Assembly (NCBI GenBank): GCA_037367405.1
Contig: JAZKJV010008870.1
Coordinates: forward strand, 124,001 to 188,000
Reading direction: 5' to 3'
Length of the DNA stretch: 64,000 nucleotides
From: Ottelia alismoides
Taxonomy: Eukaryota > Streptophyta > Magnoliopsida > Alismatales > Hydrocharitaceae
A program made the position numbers and the translations under genes. The notes below the pieces were generated by a model. It searched no databases, was not told the origin of the DNA, and worked only from the letters and a program-made list of their open reading frames with translations. Within the stretch, counting starts at the first letter, position 1. Every line of letters starts with the position of its first letter. This document shows positions 31,690-44,124 of this stretch, piece after piece.

Positions 31690-33181
31690 GTTTGGTCATT
31701 GCATTCGCAAATTGGACATCGACGCATGTTTCATTTCCTCCTTGCCATGCACAACAATATCCATGCGCTCATAGAGGGTAGGATTTCTATCTCCCATGCT
31801 GATGAGGAGATCACATCTAGACAACTGCAAAATAAAAATTTTGAATAAGTAAATGTGGCAATTTGCAAGTTCATTAGACTTTGAAATGTAAGAACTTACA
31901 TTATATGTCAGATTTGCACCAAGGTTACCCACAAACATCCTAGTTATTCCTAGGTACCAATCCATGTAGTCTAGAGTAATGCAAAACATGTTTGGTCTAT
32001 TGCTATAACTCTTTAGTGGTGTGACATCCATATGGCTATGTTGATATTGTGTCTATATGTTCAATCGACATCTACCCCCACCCCCCAATCTATAGCATGG
32101 AGGTTGTTATTTGTATCACAAGGTGCTAGCACATTTTGACAGCCTTCGAATTGACATAGAACACAATCTGGATAATAATACTCAACAATGTGGAAGTAAA
32201 TGAGTAGTATATATGATCTCCAACTGTTCTGTTCATCAACACAATATGGAGGAAGGGAACCCACAATACCTATATAGGTAATTAATATTATTAAAATTCA
32301 AAGATCTGGAATGAATAATATTATAAAATTAATTAATTTCTTGCTCGGGAGATTACATGTCATTGTGGTAGGGTCTAACAATATGTGCGGGCTACCTACA
32401 ATGCTCGAATACACTAACCCAATTCACTCTTAAAGGCATCCTCTTCCACTATGGTCTCTATTCGATAGTAGGCATGATATGCAGAAAGTGTTCCCAAGCC
32501 CACAAATGCAAGAATATGACTTACCTATCTCCTTTGTCGCCATGTATGTTGCATAACACAAATTTCTGTACAAAAAAAACAAGTGCAGTAGATCCGCAAC
32601 TCGATGTGCTTGCAAACTTAAGGTCATACAACAGAGGTAATGATAAGTGAAATCAACGACCTTGAGTTGTCGATGAATAATAAACCACCCAACAACTACA
32701 GTATATAAGCTTTGGCATATCATCTTAAAGTCTCCCCATCTTCTTTAGGCAACAAATGCTCAAATGACCCAAATAGCCACATTGCACGCATCCTGCTCCC
32801 TACGATATATAACACTTCAAAGATGCACTCCAAGTAGCTACTCCTATAGATCTTCCCATTTCACTCACGTTGCCATCCCACTAGTAATCGTGGGTCTAGG
32901 CCCATCAACACATCCACATCCTGAAGAGTTACAATCATCTCACAGTTAACCATGTGGATTGTGTGTTTCTGGCCACCATCAATCCACTAATGTTGTAATG
33001 AATGGCTAGTCAGGGGAGATAAACTCCAACTAAGTGATGTTAGCAAAATCGGTGTGAACCACATAAGGTCAAATGCGATCATCCAATGGTATGTGTCGTG
33101 CAAGCATCTCCCATCGACATCACAACCATGAGGAAGCATGCATGCAACATTTATTGAAAAAAATAAGAATCGTGGAAACAC
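31690..33181 (-). pseudogene. Plant mobile domain (PMD / MAIN-like) remnant
   Basis: On the minus strand the order is: a stretch ending NCEMIVTLQDVDVLMGLDPR (about 32935-32880), then a YILYLLGG-like segment near 32700, LYRNLCYATYMATKEIG near 32540, and DYMDWYLGITRMFVG near 31950. These correspond to the conserved blocks of the plant mobile domain found in MAIN/MAIL proteins and in many Mutator-like and gypsy elements. Several stops and frame changes make it a pseudogene. A Mutator-like transposase remnant lies upstream on the same strand, so it is more likely transposon cargo than a host MAIL gene. Confidence 0.65.
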
Positions 33182-35269
33182 TTATTTAAAGTTTTTTTAT
33201 GAATATTTAAAGTACTTACATTGCTATCCCAGATACGACATGAATGGTGTCGCTCCTATTAATGAGTCAGAACAGGAGCGTCAACTGGTTCTGGATCCAT
33301 ATACAATTAATATTCCAATGTATATGTTAGATAGTGAACAAAGAAAAGCTAAATGTGTAATGGAATACATATAACAAGCAAAGTAAAAAAAGGAGAGACA
33401 TAAATTGTTTCAGCGGAGGTATTGGTACTCACTTGAACCACATCATTTTCTTTTATTGTGCCCTTCCTTACCGCATAGTCCACGTTTATTTTTATTCCAA
33501 CATATGTAGAGGGTTGTGTTGTTGATGTAGAAAATAGTGAATTTTTATTTGGACACCATCGTTTGCTACGACACATGGTTCCACATAACACGAATGTATT
33601 CTTCTGTAAGACGTTGCTAACATCCATCTCATTATGGATCCTTGTTGATCGTGGTCTCCCCTTACTTCTCTTTAGCTTCTTATCCTATCTTAATTCTATG
33701 TAAACCATAGCTTGACATGTTTCTCGATCACCAACAATACTCCCCTTGGAATATATTCAATCGATGCTACCAAGTGTAACATTCACCAATATAGGAATCA
33801 ACCTAGCTCGCCTTTGAGAAATAACTATGACAATGTGAGAGCATGGAATACAATATATCTACTATTTGTCTCATGCACATATCTATTGAAGTAAAGTGTG
33901 TACTTTTTGTGTCTCAAATTTTGATTGTGTGCAACAAACACCAATAACAACCTCAAAACAAAATGTCATTTCTAGTGAATTCGTGCCACCATGTGTCCAT
34001 TTGCAAAAGCACTCCATCTCTGCAGATTCTTGATCACCTATTTAGTGTATTTTTCCCACTTGCAATAGCAATAGAAGCCTTAGCAGCACAACCATTGAAA
34101 TATAATATGCAATTATAAAATGTTTTATCAATAATTTTTTGCCCTATCCCACCACTCCTTATCCTCTCCACTTCTTGACACACTAGTGGAGACCAAGCTC
34201 GGGCTAGAAGCTAATGAGCATTCTGCATCTCCATGTGACTTTATATTACTAATTGTTGAGAGACCCCAAATTCTTTGATTTTTTAAGGATTATATAGTTA
34301 GTTGAAGTTGATAATAAAATGCGGTGTTAGCAGATGATGTCAGGAGTACGGAGCCTACATAATCAGGATAGGTGCTCAGGTGAGATCAAGGAGCTTGTGG
34401 ACCTAGTTGCTGAGGAAGAAAGAAGGGAAGACCCAATGTTGTGGACCATGCATCCTTCCCCTATTTGAGTATGCCTCACAGACATTCTAGGCCTTCAATG
34501 CTACTTGTCAAGCAATTTTAATGAAATTCCTATATAAGAATTCATCTCTTTCCACATTCAGTTGGCTTATCACAGCCCAAACTTCCTCTATCGGGCATAC
34601 ATAAGTGAACTATAATGGTAACTGGGAAAACACCATGCATCCTTTAGAAATGCAGTATAGCTTTTGCCAATACTAATCGTCATGTGTCAAAATCTAAACC
34701 TACCATCCTGAGCTAAAATCCATTGATCCTTACAACAGTTGTGAGTTGTAAACCATGTACATGCATTCGAATCCCACTCTTGTATTTTCCTTATTAAGCA
34801 AGCAAACATTTTCGATGATCATAGAGACATGCAAACACCATGCATCTTTCAGAACCGTATTATAACTTTTGCTAATAATCATTGTCATGTTCCTGAATCT
34901 AAAACCTACCATCGTGAGCTAAAGTCCATTGCTCTCTAAGACAGCCGTGAGTTGTAAACCATCTAAATGCATTCGAATCCCACTCTTACAATTTCGTTAT
35001 GAAGTATGTAAACTTTTTCATTGAAATATGAAGAGAAGCAGCAATAACAAGTGTTTTGATGGAATCATTTATGAAAATGACGCTCAAATTACTTGTGACA
35101 TGATGTGAGCAAAACCGTCAATGTGCAAAAGGTGGATGAAAATCAACATCGACATCATTTATAACAAACTTGATTCCTCGATGATGCCATGAAATAATAC
35201 ATATTAAGCAAGTAAGCATCCCCACGACCTTGATGCGTAAAAGGGAAAGATACTACTTTCATGCAGGTG
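33182..35269. other. Unassigned stretch between the PMD and Mutator-like transposase remnants
   Basis: A 92-codon minus-strand open frame (33349-33627) resembles nothing I know. Two stretches near 34740 and 34930 are imperfect direct repeats (GTTGTGAGTTGTAAACC and GCCGTGAGTTGTAAACC, followed by CATGCATTCGAATCCCACTCTT-like sequence). This could be the C-terminal half of the Mutator-like element, but I cannot show it. Confidence 0.35.
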
Positions 35270-36691
35270 CATACTACTCATCAACTATTGCAAGAACAAG
35301 TGGTATGATGTGTTATCTCCATCAATACCACAAGTGATCGATAGCTTGTGATTGTATTTCCGTACAAGTGAGTAACATCAATATTAATCAATGACCTACA
35401 ATATTTGAAAGCATTAATGCATGAACACAATGACCAAAAAATGTTGAAATCTATGGCAATGGGATTCAACAGATCAAGGTGTTCCGTATGTGTGATTTCA
35501 ATTTATGTCCCGGGAATGGTAGCATTTTATGCATGCAATATATAAGGCATCTCAACATATGATTTCTTCCAATTACCATATAGTATGTCGATTGCTTTTA
35601 TTCATACATTCTACACTCTCTTTTTCGTGACCTAATAATTGTAAATTTCTTGAATATGGGTCCTCAAAATGGACTCCTTTATAATGGGATTGTCCTTCAC
35701 CTCAATTTAGGCATGAAGTTGTAGTCAAGTTGGAGATGATCCTATTTGACAGATGGATTAATGCAAATGTGGTGGCTGCCAATCTTAAAAATTACACTTA
35801 GCTTCGATTCTAAATGACCATGCAGAAACCAGGGACACCCCTTTGATTCCGTAGTGCACAAAATATACCAAACCAAGATCGTGGATTCTTTGAGCATTGA
35901 TTTATAGAGGGACAAGGTGTGGTATTTTTTAACTACTTAAACTGAATCCTCTTTTGTCTTGAAGGTTTTTCCATTCCGAAGTTCATTACCAATACTATTG
36001 ATCCTAGTTTTATTTTGAAAATCATCTGCATATGTTGCATGACGATCACTGTCTTTAACACAATAGAAAGATATAGTGAGGACAATTGTTCGATTAGGCC
36101 ACTAAGAGGTGTCAGCATGCTATCTACGGTAGATTTCATGGGCTCAAAATGCCCCTATTTAAACTTCTTTAGCTCATTAGTTGCCAGTACTGCAATGAAG
36201 TGACTATCGATGATTTAAGTCCGAATGCTATAATTTATGCATACTATCTTCACACCCTCTGACTGTCCCTATTGGATTTTTGATGATTTCTAGTGTGTTT
36301 CCAGATGCTTGATATTAGAGTTTGGTGGGGGTGTTTTCAACTCCTATTTATTTTGTAATTTTAATAATTTAAGCATCTTTTTGCGAAAATGCAAGGCATC
36401 CTCTTTCTCCGAGTCCTTGTTTATCTCATCATTTGTTCCCATCAGAGGACAATCGTGAAGGACAAGGTTCACTTCTCTCAAGATAGCATCACTAATAATT
36501 TCACGATGCGAGGTTGTGCTATGAGGATACTTGAATTCCAATGCATGGAAGAAACTGATGTGACATGATTGAGAATGTCCACTTCAATTACAACTACAAT
36601 AGGAGAACTCTCTATTAGAATCTCAATGGAAGAGGATTTTCAAATAGTCGTGGCATATAGAAAATAATATGTATGTCATCACCGTACAGGA
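35270..36691 (-). pseudogene. Mutator-like (MULE) transposase remnant
   Basis: On the minus strand the core transposase is recognisable near 35420-35300: FWSLCSCINAFKYCRSLINI then DVTHLYG, where the D belongs to the catalytic DDE set, and, after a frameshift, GIDGDN. Upstream, HLSNRIISNL (about 35740) fits the region before the catalytic core. The N-terminal part (36190-36688) has a second copy at 44125-44633. Many stops. It is cut off on its N-terminal side at 36691 by the start of a CACTA element. Confidence 0.7.
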
Positions 36692-37575
36692 CACTACAAG
36701 CATAAGCATCTTATGGGATGGTCAACAAACCATCACCTCTAATCCACCAAATGTCCCCTTTATTGAAGGGGACAATCGTAAATGTGTCCTGCAACATCTC
36801 ATCTGCATGAAGGGGAAGCTAAATGTGAACATGCAGTGGGGACGGTTGCGATCGTCCCTTCCAATACCATGCAAATAGGTTGTTGATGAACATCCCCTCA
36901 CATAGTTGAAGGAAGGGATGTCCATGATCGTCTCCTATAGCAATCTCGGAAGGGACGGTCACGATCGTCCATCCTCCTTGTCAGTAGTGTATGGTCGTCG
37001 ACCATCCCTTCTGGTTATTACCATGCCTCAAATCTCTTGAGATGGGCACAGAAGCCTTTCAGGGACAGTCATAACTATCCCCTTTGATCCCATCACCCCC
37101 AAAACTCCTCCATAAAGACCTCCACATTAGAATGGGACAATCACGATCGTCCCTTTTAATATCTATAGAGGACGATCAACGACTGTCCCTTCTGGTTCTT
37201 TCCATGCTCAAATCTCTTGAAATGTGCATAGAAGCATTTCGAGGATGGTCATAACTGTCCCCTCCGGTCACCTCTCTCCCCCCCTACTCCCACCAAAACT
37301 CTGCCAAAAAGACCTCCTCATTAGGAGAAGATGGTCACGATCATACCTTCTAGTATATGTACGTGACATTCATCGATCGTCCCTTCTGGTTCTTCCCATG
37401 CCTCAAATCTCCTGAGACAGGCACAAAAGCCTTTCAGGGATGATCCTAACTGTCCCATCTGATCCCCTTCCCCCCAAAACTTTGCCAGAAAGACCTCCTT
37501 ATCAAGAGGAGACGGTCATAACCGTCCATTCTAGTAACTACAGGGATGGTTGACGACCATCCACTCTATACTACC
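36692..37575 (+). mobile_element. CACTA (En/Spm) terminus with subterminal repeats
   Basis: CACTACAAG starts at 36692, a classic CACTA inverted-repeat end. It is followed by many imperfect palindromes of the type GGACGGTCACGATCGTCC (near 36838, 36950, 37135, 37508 and others), the kind of subterminal repeat that binds the TPA protein. From about 37006 a longer unit of about 185-193 bases, starting CTTCTGGTT and containing GCCTTTCAGGGA, repeats three times (37006, 37190, 37383). The boundary is confirmed by the uninterrupted MULE copy at 44125-44870, which reads straight through at this position. Confidence 0.75.
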
Positions 37576-37800
37576 TAAATAAAAAAATAATTACGTCAGA
37601 AGATTTGATCTCCTATTGATGCAACCAAGTAAAAAAAACACACATCTAAATGATACATCAAAAAACTTCATGCATATATTTAAAGATGATCAATAAACAT
37701 AATAAACTAAAAACATTAAAGTGTTCAAGTTAAATATAAAAGTAAACAAATGTATATATTACACTGCAAATATAAAAGGGTCGAGTTAAATCTAAAACAT

Positions 37801-38690
37801 GATCTACTCATTGCTCTTGGTATTCTCCTCCCTGTCGTCGTCCTCCTCCTCCTCGTCAAGTCGTGGAGGTGTTATCGTTTCGATAGTCTCGCTCTGGAGA
37901 TGATTAATATACGCTAAGATGTTCACCATGTAAGATCGCATATTATCCATCTCCTCATTCTGTGCAGACATCTTCGCCTTGATGTCTCGTAGTTCCCTCA
38001 TCGTTTATTTCTTTCCATCTGACTTCATTAAACGGTGATCAAGACCCACCTGCATCATTTTCGTACCATGTACGGATCATCGCTCCATGTTTATCGCAGT
38101 GACTACAACCACTTTGTTCCGCACCGATGGCTTGGATGAAGGCCTCGTCGGTAGATAGAGGCAACATACTCATTTCCATGCTATATAGAGAGGTGGTTGT
38201 AGTAAACCTGATCATTTCTTCCTGTGTGTTAAGTGAAAAAGACCGTCAAAAGAAGATACTTTAGCTTCGCAATTTATATCATAATTTACTCATATGGATC
38301 GGCATGTAGGCATCATCAACACACCACACTTCTCCTCCCATATCTCTGCTCTTTGAACCGCAAAAACCTCTATTTTGGTCTTCCCCCAGTCATTTTCCTT
38401 GAACTAAAAAACATGTAATCGCATATAAGGTTTAAATATCATAATTTTCAATATATATACAAGGGTGTTGAAACTTACAAATTCATCCTTGAGTTTATTT
38501 GTATTCTCTCTACCCATCTTATGGGTAGAACTGAATCCTTTCGAACGATTCACAACATGTTTTTGTTGATATCGCCTACCATTTTTCCCAATAAGTAAAA
38601 TTGACGAAAAAGCAAGAAATCTTGCTTTACCTACCATGAATTCTCCACTTGATAAGAAGTTGATTAACTCCCTACATTGCTCTGGTATAA
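37801..38690 (-). pseudogene. En/Spm TPA-like (plant transposase, Ptta/En/Spm) remnant
   Basis: Minus-strand pieces in order: NVPPGVIPEQCRELINFL (about 38690), a KNGRRYQQKHVVNRSKGFSS stretch (about 38560), an AEQSGCSHCDKHG piece (about 38090), and a coiled-coil tail MRELRDIKAKMSAQNEEM ending in an acidic EEEEDDD run (38001-37804). This is the layout of the C-terminal part of plant En/Spm TPA-type proteins, which bind subterminal repeats. It lies next to such repeats at 36692-37575 in the orientation expected for the gene's 3' end near an element terminus. A frameshift and stops are present. Confidence 0.6.
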
Positions 38691-38703
38691 CACCGGGTGG
38701 GAC

Positions 38704-38895
38704 ATTCTGTAAAATAGGTGTTTATCACTTGTGCCCTTCTTAACTTCTACAATATCATTTATGCCCCTCCTCTTTTTTTAATATCAGTTTCATCCTTATA
38801 TTCTTACAAAATTCATAATTCTACCCTTTTGTAATATCAGTTATGTCACTACTTTACCTCAAAAGAGCATAACTGTGGAATTGTAAGAAGGTAGG
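38704..38895 (+). repeat. Left arm of a foldback (inverted-repeat) element
   Basis: The segment with TTTATCACTTGTGCCC, CTTCTTAAC, ATATCAGTTTCATCC and TTCTTACAAAATTCA reappears in inverted form at 42687-42815. Together they form a palindromic MITE-like element with arms of at least 110 bases and internal repeats of an ATATCAGTTATG-type motif. A solo LTR now separates the arms. Confidence 0.7.
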
Positions 38896-41800
38896 TGATG
38901 AATCCACATTTCATCATCTTTATTCTATCATTTTAGCATCAAAAACCCTAACAAATGCGTGTAAATAGCATTAAATCCAGCATCTTAGCATTCATGCATG
39001 TGCATATAAATAGTTTATAAAATACTGTATTTAAAGCCAAAATATTGTAAATATTGTAAATATTTTATGACCCAAAACCCCGAGACCTAGGCATCTTAAT
39101 GAATAGGTCGACAAGGAATAAAGTAGGGGGAGATAAGGGTCAAAATACAATAAAAATACCTTTTATTCAATTCATTCTTTATTCATTTTGGGACCTATTT
39201 TTGGTTCCACTTTTTATGCAGCAAATAAAGAAACTTTGAACATGAAAGTTGTAGATAATTAAATAAAGAAAAATACAAAACTAATTTCATACAAAAATAA
39301 TATACAGACAAAAAGACATGATCTGAATAAGATTCCAGAACTCTAACTTCCCAGACCCGTATCTTGCAAACAAAAACTCGAAATGTGCCAAACTCACCTT
39401 TAATTGTATATAGCATAAAATAATCTATTTAATGGAGGTGGTTTCGTATTTTTTGGAGTTACAGTTTGAAAGTTGAGTTTTTGACCCCTATTGTATACTT
39501 GTACAGATTAAAATATTCAATTTATTTAATATTCATTTTTTTTATAATCTAATATTTTTATAATTATGTAAATATTACTTATAATAATTATGTATATTGA
39601 AATCAGAATAAAAACATAAAGAAATACAAAATAAAAATACTTGTATATTATACATAGGTAAAATACCTATATACATACATGTATATTTTATACTTATATT
39701 TTATTAAGTGTACAAAATACTTCATAAAAATAAAATAAAAATATAATTAAGTGTATAAAAGTATCTTATAAATTTGTAAAATAATAAAATAAATAAAATT
39801 AAAAACACAAAATAAAAATAAAATATTAAAATATATAGATAATATACCTATATAGGGCATAAAAGGTAACTTGTAATTATATACCTCATAAAAATAAATA
39901 AAAATCACTATAAAATTATTTATAAAATAAGAAACATTTTTTATTTATAACCTAAAATTAATAAATTCATTTACTATTTTATTTCGAATTTACAAATAAT
40001 TTTAGCGCTGAATTTCCTGGTTGGTCCACGTGGACCAACCAGATGCGGTCACTCGTTGACCCCGATTAACTCCCTGACCGAGACCTACCACCATCTGACA
40101 CCTGATTTTTTGCCCGATTTCGCGAATTTTTGGAGCCTGATCCCTTCTCCCTCGGGCGTCGATTTCTTCTTGGGACTCCTTCCTTGATGATCACTGACCC
40201 TCGCCGAACACCAAAATCCTCCAGAATCTTCATCATTCGCGCGTGGATCTCGCTTGAAGGAGACGCCATCACCTTCTACTTAAGCGCCCCGCCATCTTTG
40301 AGCTCGAGTTTGAACCCCTTGCGTGCCGCTTTCCCCCCACCTAGTGTGCTCCAGAGATAGAGGGAGGTGACAGCTCCCCATTCCAGGCTTCAGGCGGGTC
40401 AAGGAAGTGCCCAGGCGGCTCCACCACCTCCGCCGACCTCCGGCATCGAGGTTCCACCACCTCAGGTCCTCCACCTTATAAGTTTGCCTTTCCCCCTATT
40501 TCTTCTCGCTTTTTATTCCCCATAGTCGTAGCTTCCTTTTCCACTCGACCCATTCGACTATCGATCGCCCTATCACCGTTCTCGATCGCCTCGTCGGAGC
40601 GCACCTCCGGCGAGTTTCCCTATCGCTTCACAGACCACCTTCGCACCTCCGCGGGGTCCAGGAAATTTGCCCTGGACCCTCTCACCCATTGTTGCAGATA
40701 CTGGGAGCGTTACATCGCCTGGGGGCTCGAATTCGCACTTCACCGGAGATACATGGAGCTTCGAGCTCCGCCACCTTCGCATCAGCACCACAGTGCCTCT
40801 CCGACGATTTTGAGGGACCCAGAAGCTAGAGCATCACCGAAGGAGTCTCCCCGACCTTTTTGTTGCGGTCCAGACCACCGGAATCGCGCCATCTCGCCGG
40901 AGGAACCTCGCCTCAGCGAAGTTCTTCCCCGTTCTTCCTCTGGGTGCCCCCACCGTCCGATCCGAGGCCTGCTCCAGTTCACATCACGGTCGTCAGATCT
41001 TGGCCACCCTCTGCCATCAATCGCCTTCACCAGATCTGATCCTCGTCGATCAACTCAAACCGTCATCGCGCATTGTGCGCGCGCCACGTGGATAAGTGAG
41101 CGGCCCTCCGCCGTTCGATCGCGCACGAGGATATTAAGCTTGGGTATTTTGCACTTTCACCCTCGCCAAATTTTGTATTTCATTTCAATCCATAAACTTT
41201 CAGTTGTAGTTTAAATATTTCTGTAGTATTTGCATCCAGACACCCGTAGTGTTCATATTTGCACTTAGGTCCTATCCATGTCACCTCACGTGCCCGTGCG
41301 CGTGAGGGGGCTGGGTATTTTGCACAGGACCCCCTGGGGGTTTGTTTATTTCGTTTCAGTCCTTAAACTTTTTAATTAAGTTGTAATGTTTTGGAACAAT
41401 TGCATCTGAGCCCCTGAAACTTTGTAAAATTTCAAAAATACCCCTACCAGGTCACGCGCCAGTGCGCGTGAGTTGGACATTTTGCAACGAACCCCCTCCG
41501 GGTTTGGGTATTTATTTTTAGTCTAGAAACTTGCATTTAACGTTATATATCTTTGGAAAAAGTGCAAGTAGGCCCTTGAATTTCTGTGTATTGACATGTA
41601 AGCCCTTGCCAGTATTGTATTTTCGCTTGGATGTTTGCATTTATTTCATGCATCATTTTAACTCGAAAAATTCCCAAAAAATGTCATAAGCTCCTTTTAC
41701 TTGCTCATTAACGTCACATTTTTTATTTGTATTTTTATTGCATTTTCATATTTATTAAAAATAAAAAATATGCATTCTCAGCACTGTTTGCATTAGAAAA

Positions 41801-42686
41801 TCCATAAAAATTATAAAAACGCTTTGAAAAATTCCAAAAAAATTACATTTTGCTTGTCTTGTCATATTTTAGTGTCATTCCAAAAATCATCAAAAATTTC
41901 AAAACAAAATCCTTAAAAATTAGAAAACTCTTAAAAACTTCATAAAAATTTATAAAATCATAGAAAAATCCTAAAAATATAAACTAAGTACCTGTAATTT
42001 CTCTATTTTATTGTATTTATTTTAAAATTAATTTGGGAAAATTTTGTTAATGTTTTCTATTTTTCATTCCCATTTTGATTTCGGTCAGTAGTGTAGTTCA
42101 CTGTTTTATTGTATTTTCACTTTTAAAAATACCAAAAACATTTTGTAAAATCCCCGAAAATCACAAAAATAGTAGAAAAATATAAAAAGACCAAACACAT
42201 TTTATTCCTTACTTTTTTACTATTTTTTACCTATTTTTATAAATACTCTATTCCTCTCTCCTTTACTTTGTATATATATTCTATTATTGAAAAAGAAAAT
42301 ACAAAAATATAAAATATAAAAAATAAAATATAAAATCAGAAAATCAAAAAACTAAAATACAAAATACAAAATTAAAAAATAAAAAAATATAAAAAAACCC
42401 ACAAAAACATTTGCATAGTGAAGACATTGATCATAATCACACCACATTTTGCACTTAGCTTGATCTATCCTGCCTTGCTCCCTGTGTTCGAACTCTCTAC
42501 ATACCTACACCTATACATCTTTTATGTAGAGTTAAAAATAAATTTTAACTCCACTTTTGCTTGTCATTGCTTGATTTCATATCGTGGGTTAATTGTTGAT
42601 TAAATCCGGATCTTTGAGCGGTCAACACACCGATTGTGTTCCCGCCTTGTGTGGAATACACGACCGCTTTATTTTTGGGTTTATCA
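38896..42686 (+). repeat. Solo LTR of an Athila-type element (3791 bp)
   Basis: It starts TGATGAATCCACATTTCATC and ends GGGTTTATCA, the same termini as the large element's LTR but in the opposite orientation. Similarity continues through the terminal AT-rich blocks, the CCGAGACCTAGGCATCTT block and the U5 region, with greater divergence in the GC-rich core. Flanking pentamers GTAGG (38891-38895) and ATAGG (42687-42691) match at four of five bases, fitting an aged target duplication. No internal region is present, as expected after LTR-LTR recombination. A TATA-like CCTTATAAG lies at 40474-40483 and the G-box palindrome at 40019-40040. Confidence 0.88.
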
Positions 42687-42815
42687 ATAGGATAGAAGGG
42701 TATAATAGTGAATTTTGTAAGAAGCTAGGGGCACTACTGATATTGCAAAAAAGGAAGAGGCATAACTGATATACAGAAATTAAGAAGAGCGCGGGTGATA
42801 AAAAACTCAAATAAA
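42687..42815 (-). repeat. Right arm of the foldback element
   Basis: Reverse-complement match to 38704-38895: its inverse contains TTTATCACCCGCGC, TTCTTAATTTC, ATATCAGTTATGCC and TTCTTACAAAATTCAC in the same order as the left arm. The arms together sit inside decayed En/Spm DNA. Confidence 0.7.
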
Positions 42816-44124
42816 ATTCAAGGGGAAATAAATTCAATTGTATCTAAACTCTAATTGTCTATTTATAAATTTACAATCACACATTCATAACTATTTTTTA
42901 TAACTCAAATTGAACTAATCCCATTTGTGCTCCTAGATATACATTGAATAACACACGGGAAAACATAATAAAAAAACCAATGTTAATAAGTGAATTGAAA
43001 AAATAATTCTTCTTTTCCCACTCTTGTTAATATGGTCATAGTGTAGCATAGATGAAAAAAACAATCAGTCAAAAATCACTTCGGTTATATCAATCAAAGT
43101 GTGTGGTGTAATTTTAAGAGTTTTTAATCTAATCCTTTAAGCGAATGAACACTATTTAACCATTATCTTGTCAAAGTGGAGTCGCATAATAATTTTCTTC
43201 TTGAGTTTTTCTAAATAACGTGTATTTTTGTTAGATCAATAAAAAAAATTATTGATTGCCTATCTTATAGTTGCATATATATATATATATAATTTCATGT
43301 GATATCGCTCATATCATGACTTCCTAAATAAATCAACTAATGTACAATGTCTCCGGCAACAACGCCATCTAATTAAGCGTTAATTGGTAGTGTTAATTAT
43401 CACTCATTGCAATGCAACCAATTAACTAATATCCAGAATCGGGTGATATCTCTGTGAAGAGTGACTCGATTTAAATTATCTCGGATAAGTCCAAAGTCAA
43501 ACACAAGGACACAAGCAATTAATTGAATTTACTTAAGTATTAAATATTTAATTAGGTGATTAAATAATGAACCTAGGTTAAGCAAAGTGCAAACAAAATG
43601 CAGTGCATGATTCTTCATAGATTTTTAAGCAAATATATTAAGTTGAAACAATCATGATAATGAAATACAAAGTACGATGCACAAACACGCAAGTAAGCTC
43701 CTGATTGTTATAACTTGAACAATTAGTGACATATCAATCTAATGCTAGGTCCAATTAAAGAGACAATAAAAAGCTTCAAGTAGTGAATTAAATCAAGTCT
43801 CTTTTTAAATACCTAAAATGATCTAAATTTCAATAGCACTCCAATTAATTGTCTAATCAAGAAATGGGTATCAATAAATACATTAATCTTCCTAATCTGA
43901 TTCAAGAGTTTCAAAACTAATCATGGTGTTGAGTAGAGCAACAATCACTAATGCATAAAATAACCTTCATTATTTACAGTGTAAATATTGTATAAAATAC
44001 TGTATTTAAAACCAAAATAATAGAACAAAAAAGAAAAGAAAATAAATAAAATATCATAGGTATTGAATGACCCTAAACCATGATACCTATGGTATTTTAT
44101 ACATATTATTTTTCACGTGTTCTG
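42816..44124. other. AT-rich decayed retroelement sequence with a primer-site remnant
   Basis: CTCCGGCAACAACGCCA at 43351-43367 resembles a degraded tRNA-Asp primer site read on the minus strand, with LTR-like sequence to its right. At about 43995-44040 the bases TGTATAAAATACTGTATTTAAAACC match part of the Athila LTR terminal block. No coding sequence is recognisable. I read it as an old Athila/Tat-type fragment, with low certainty. Confidence 0.35.
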
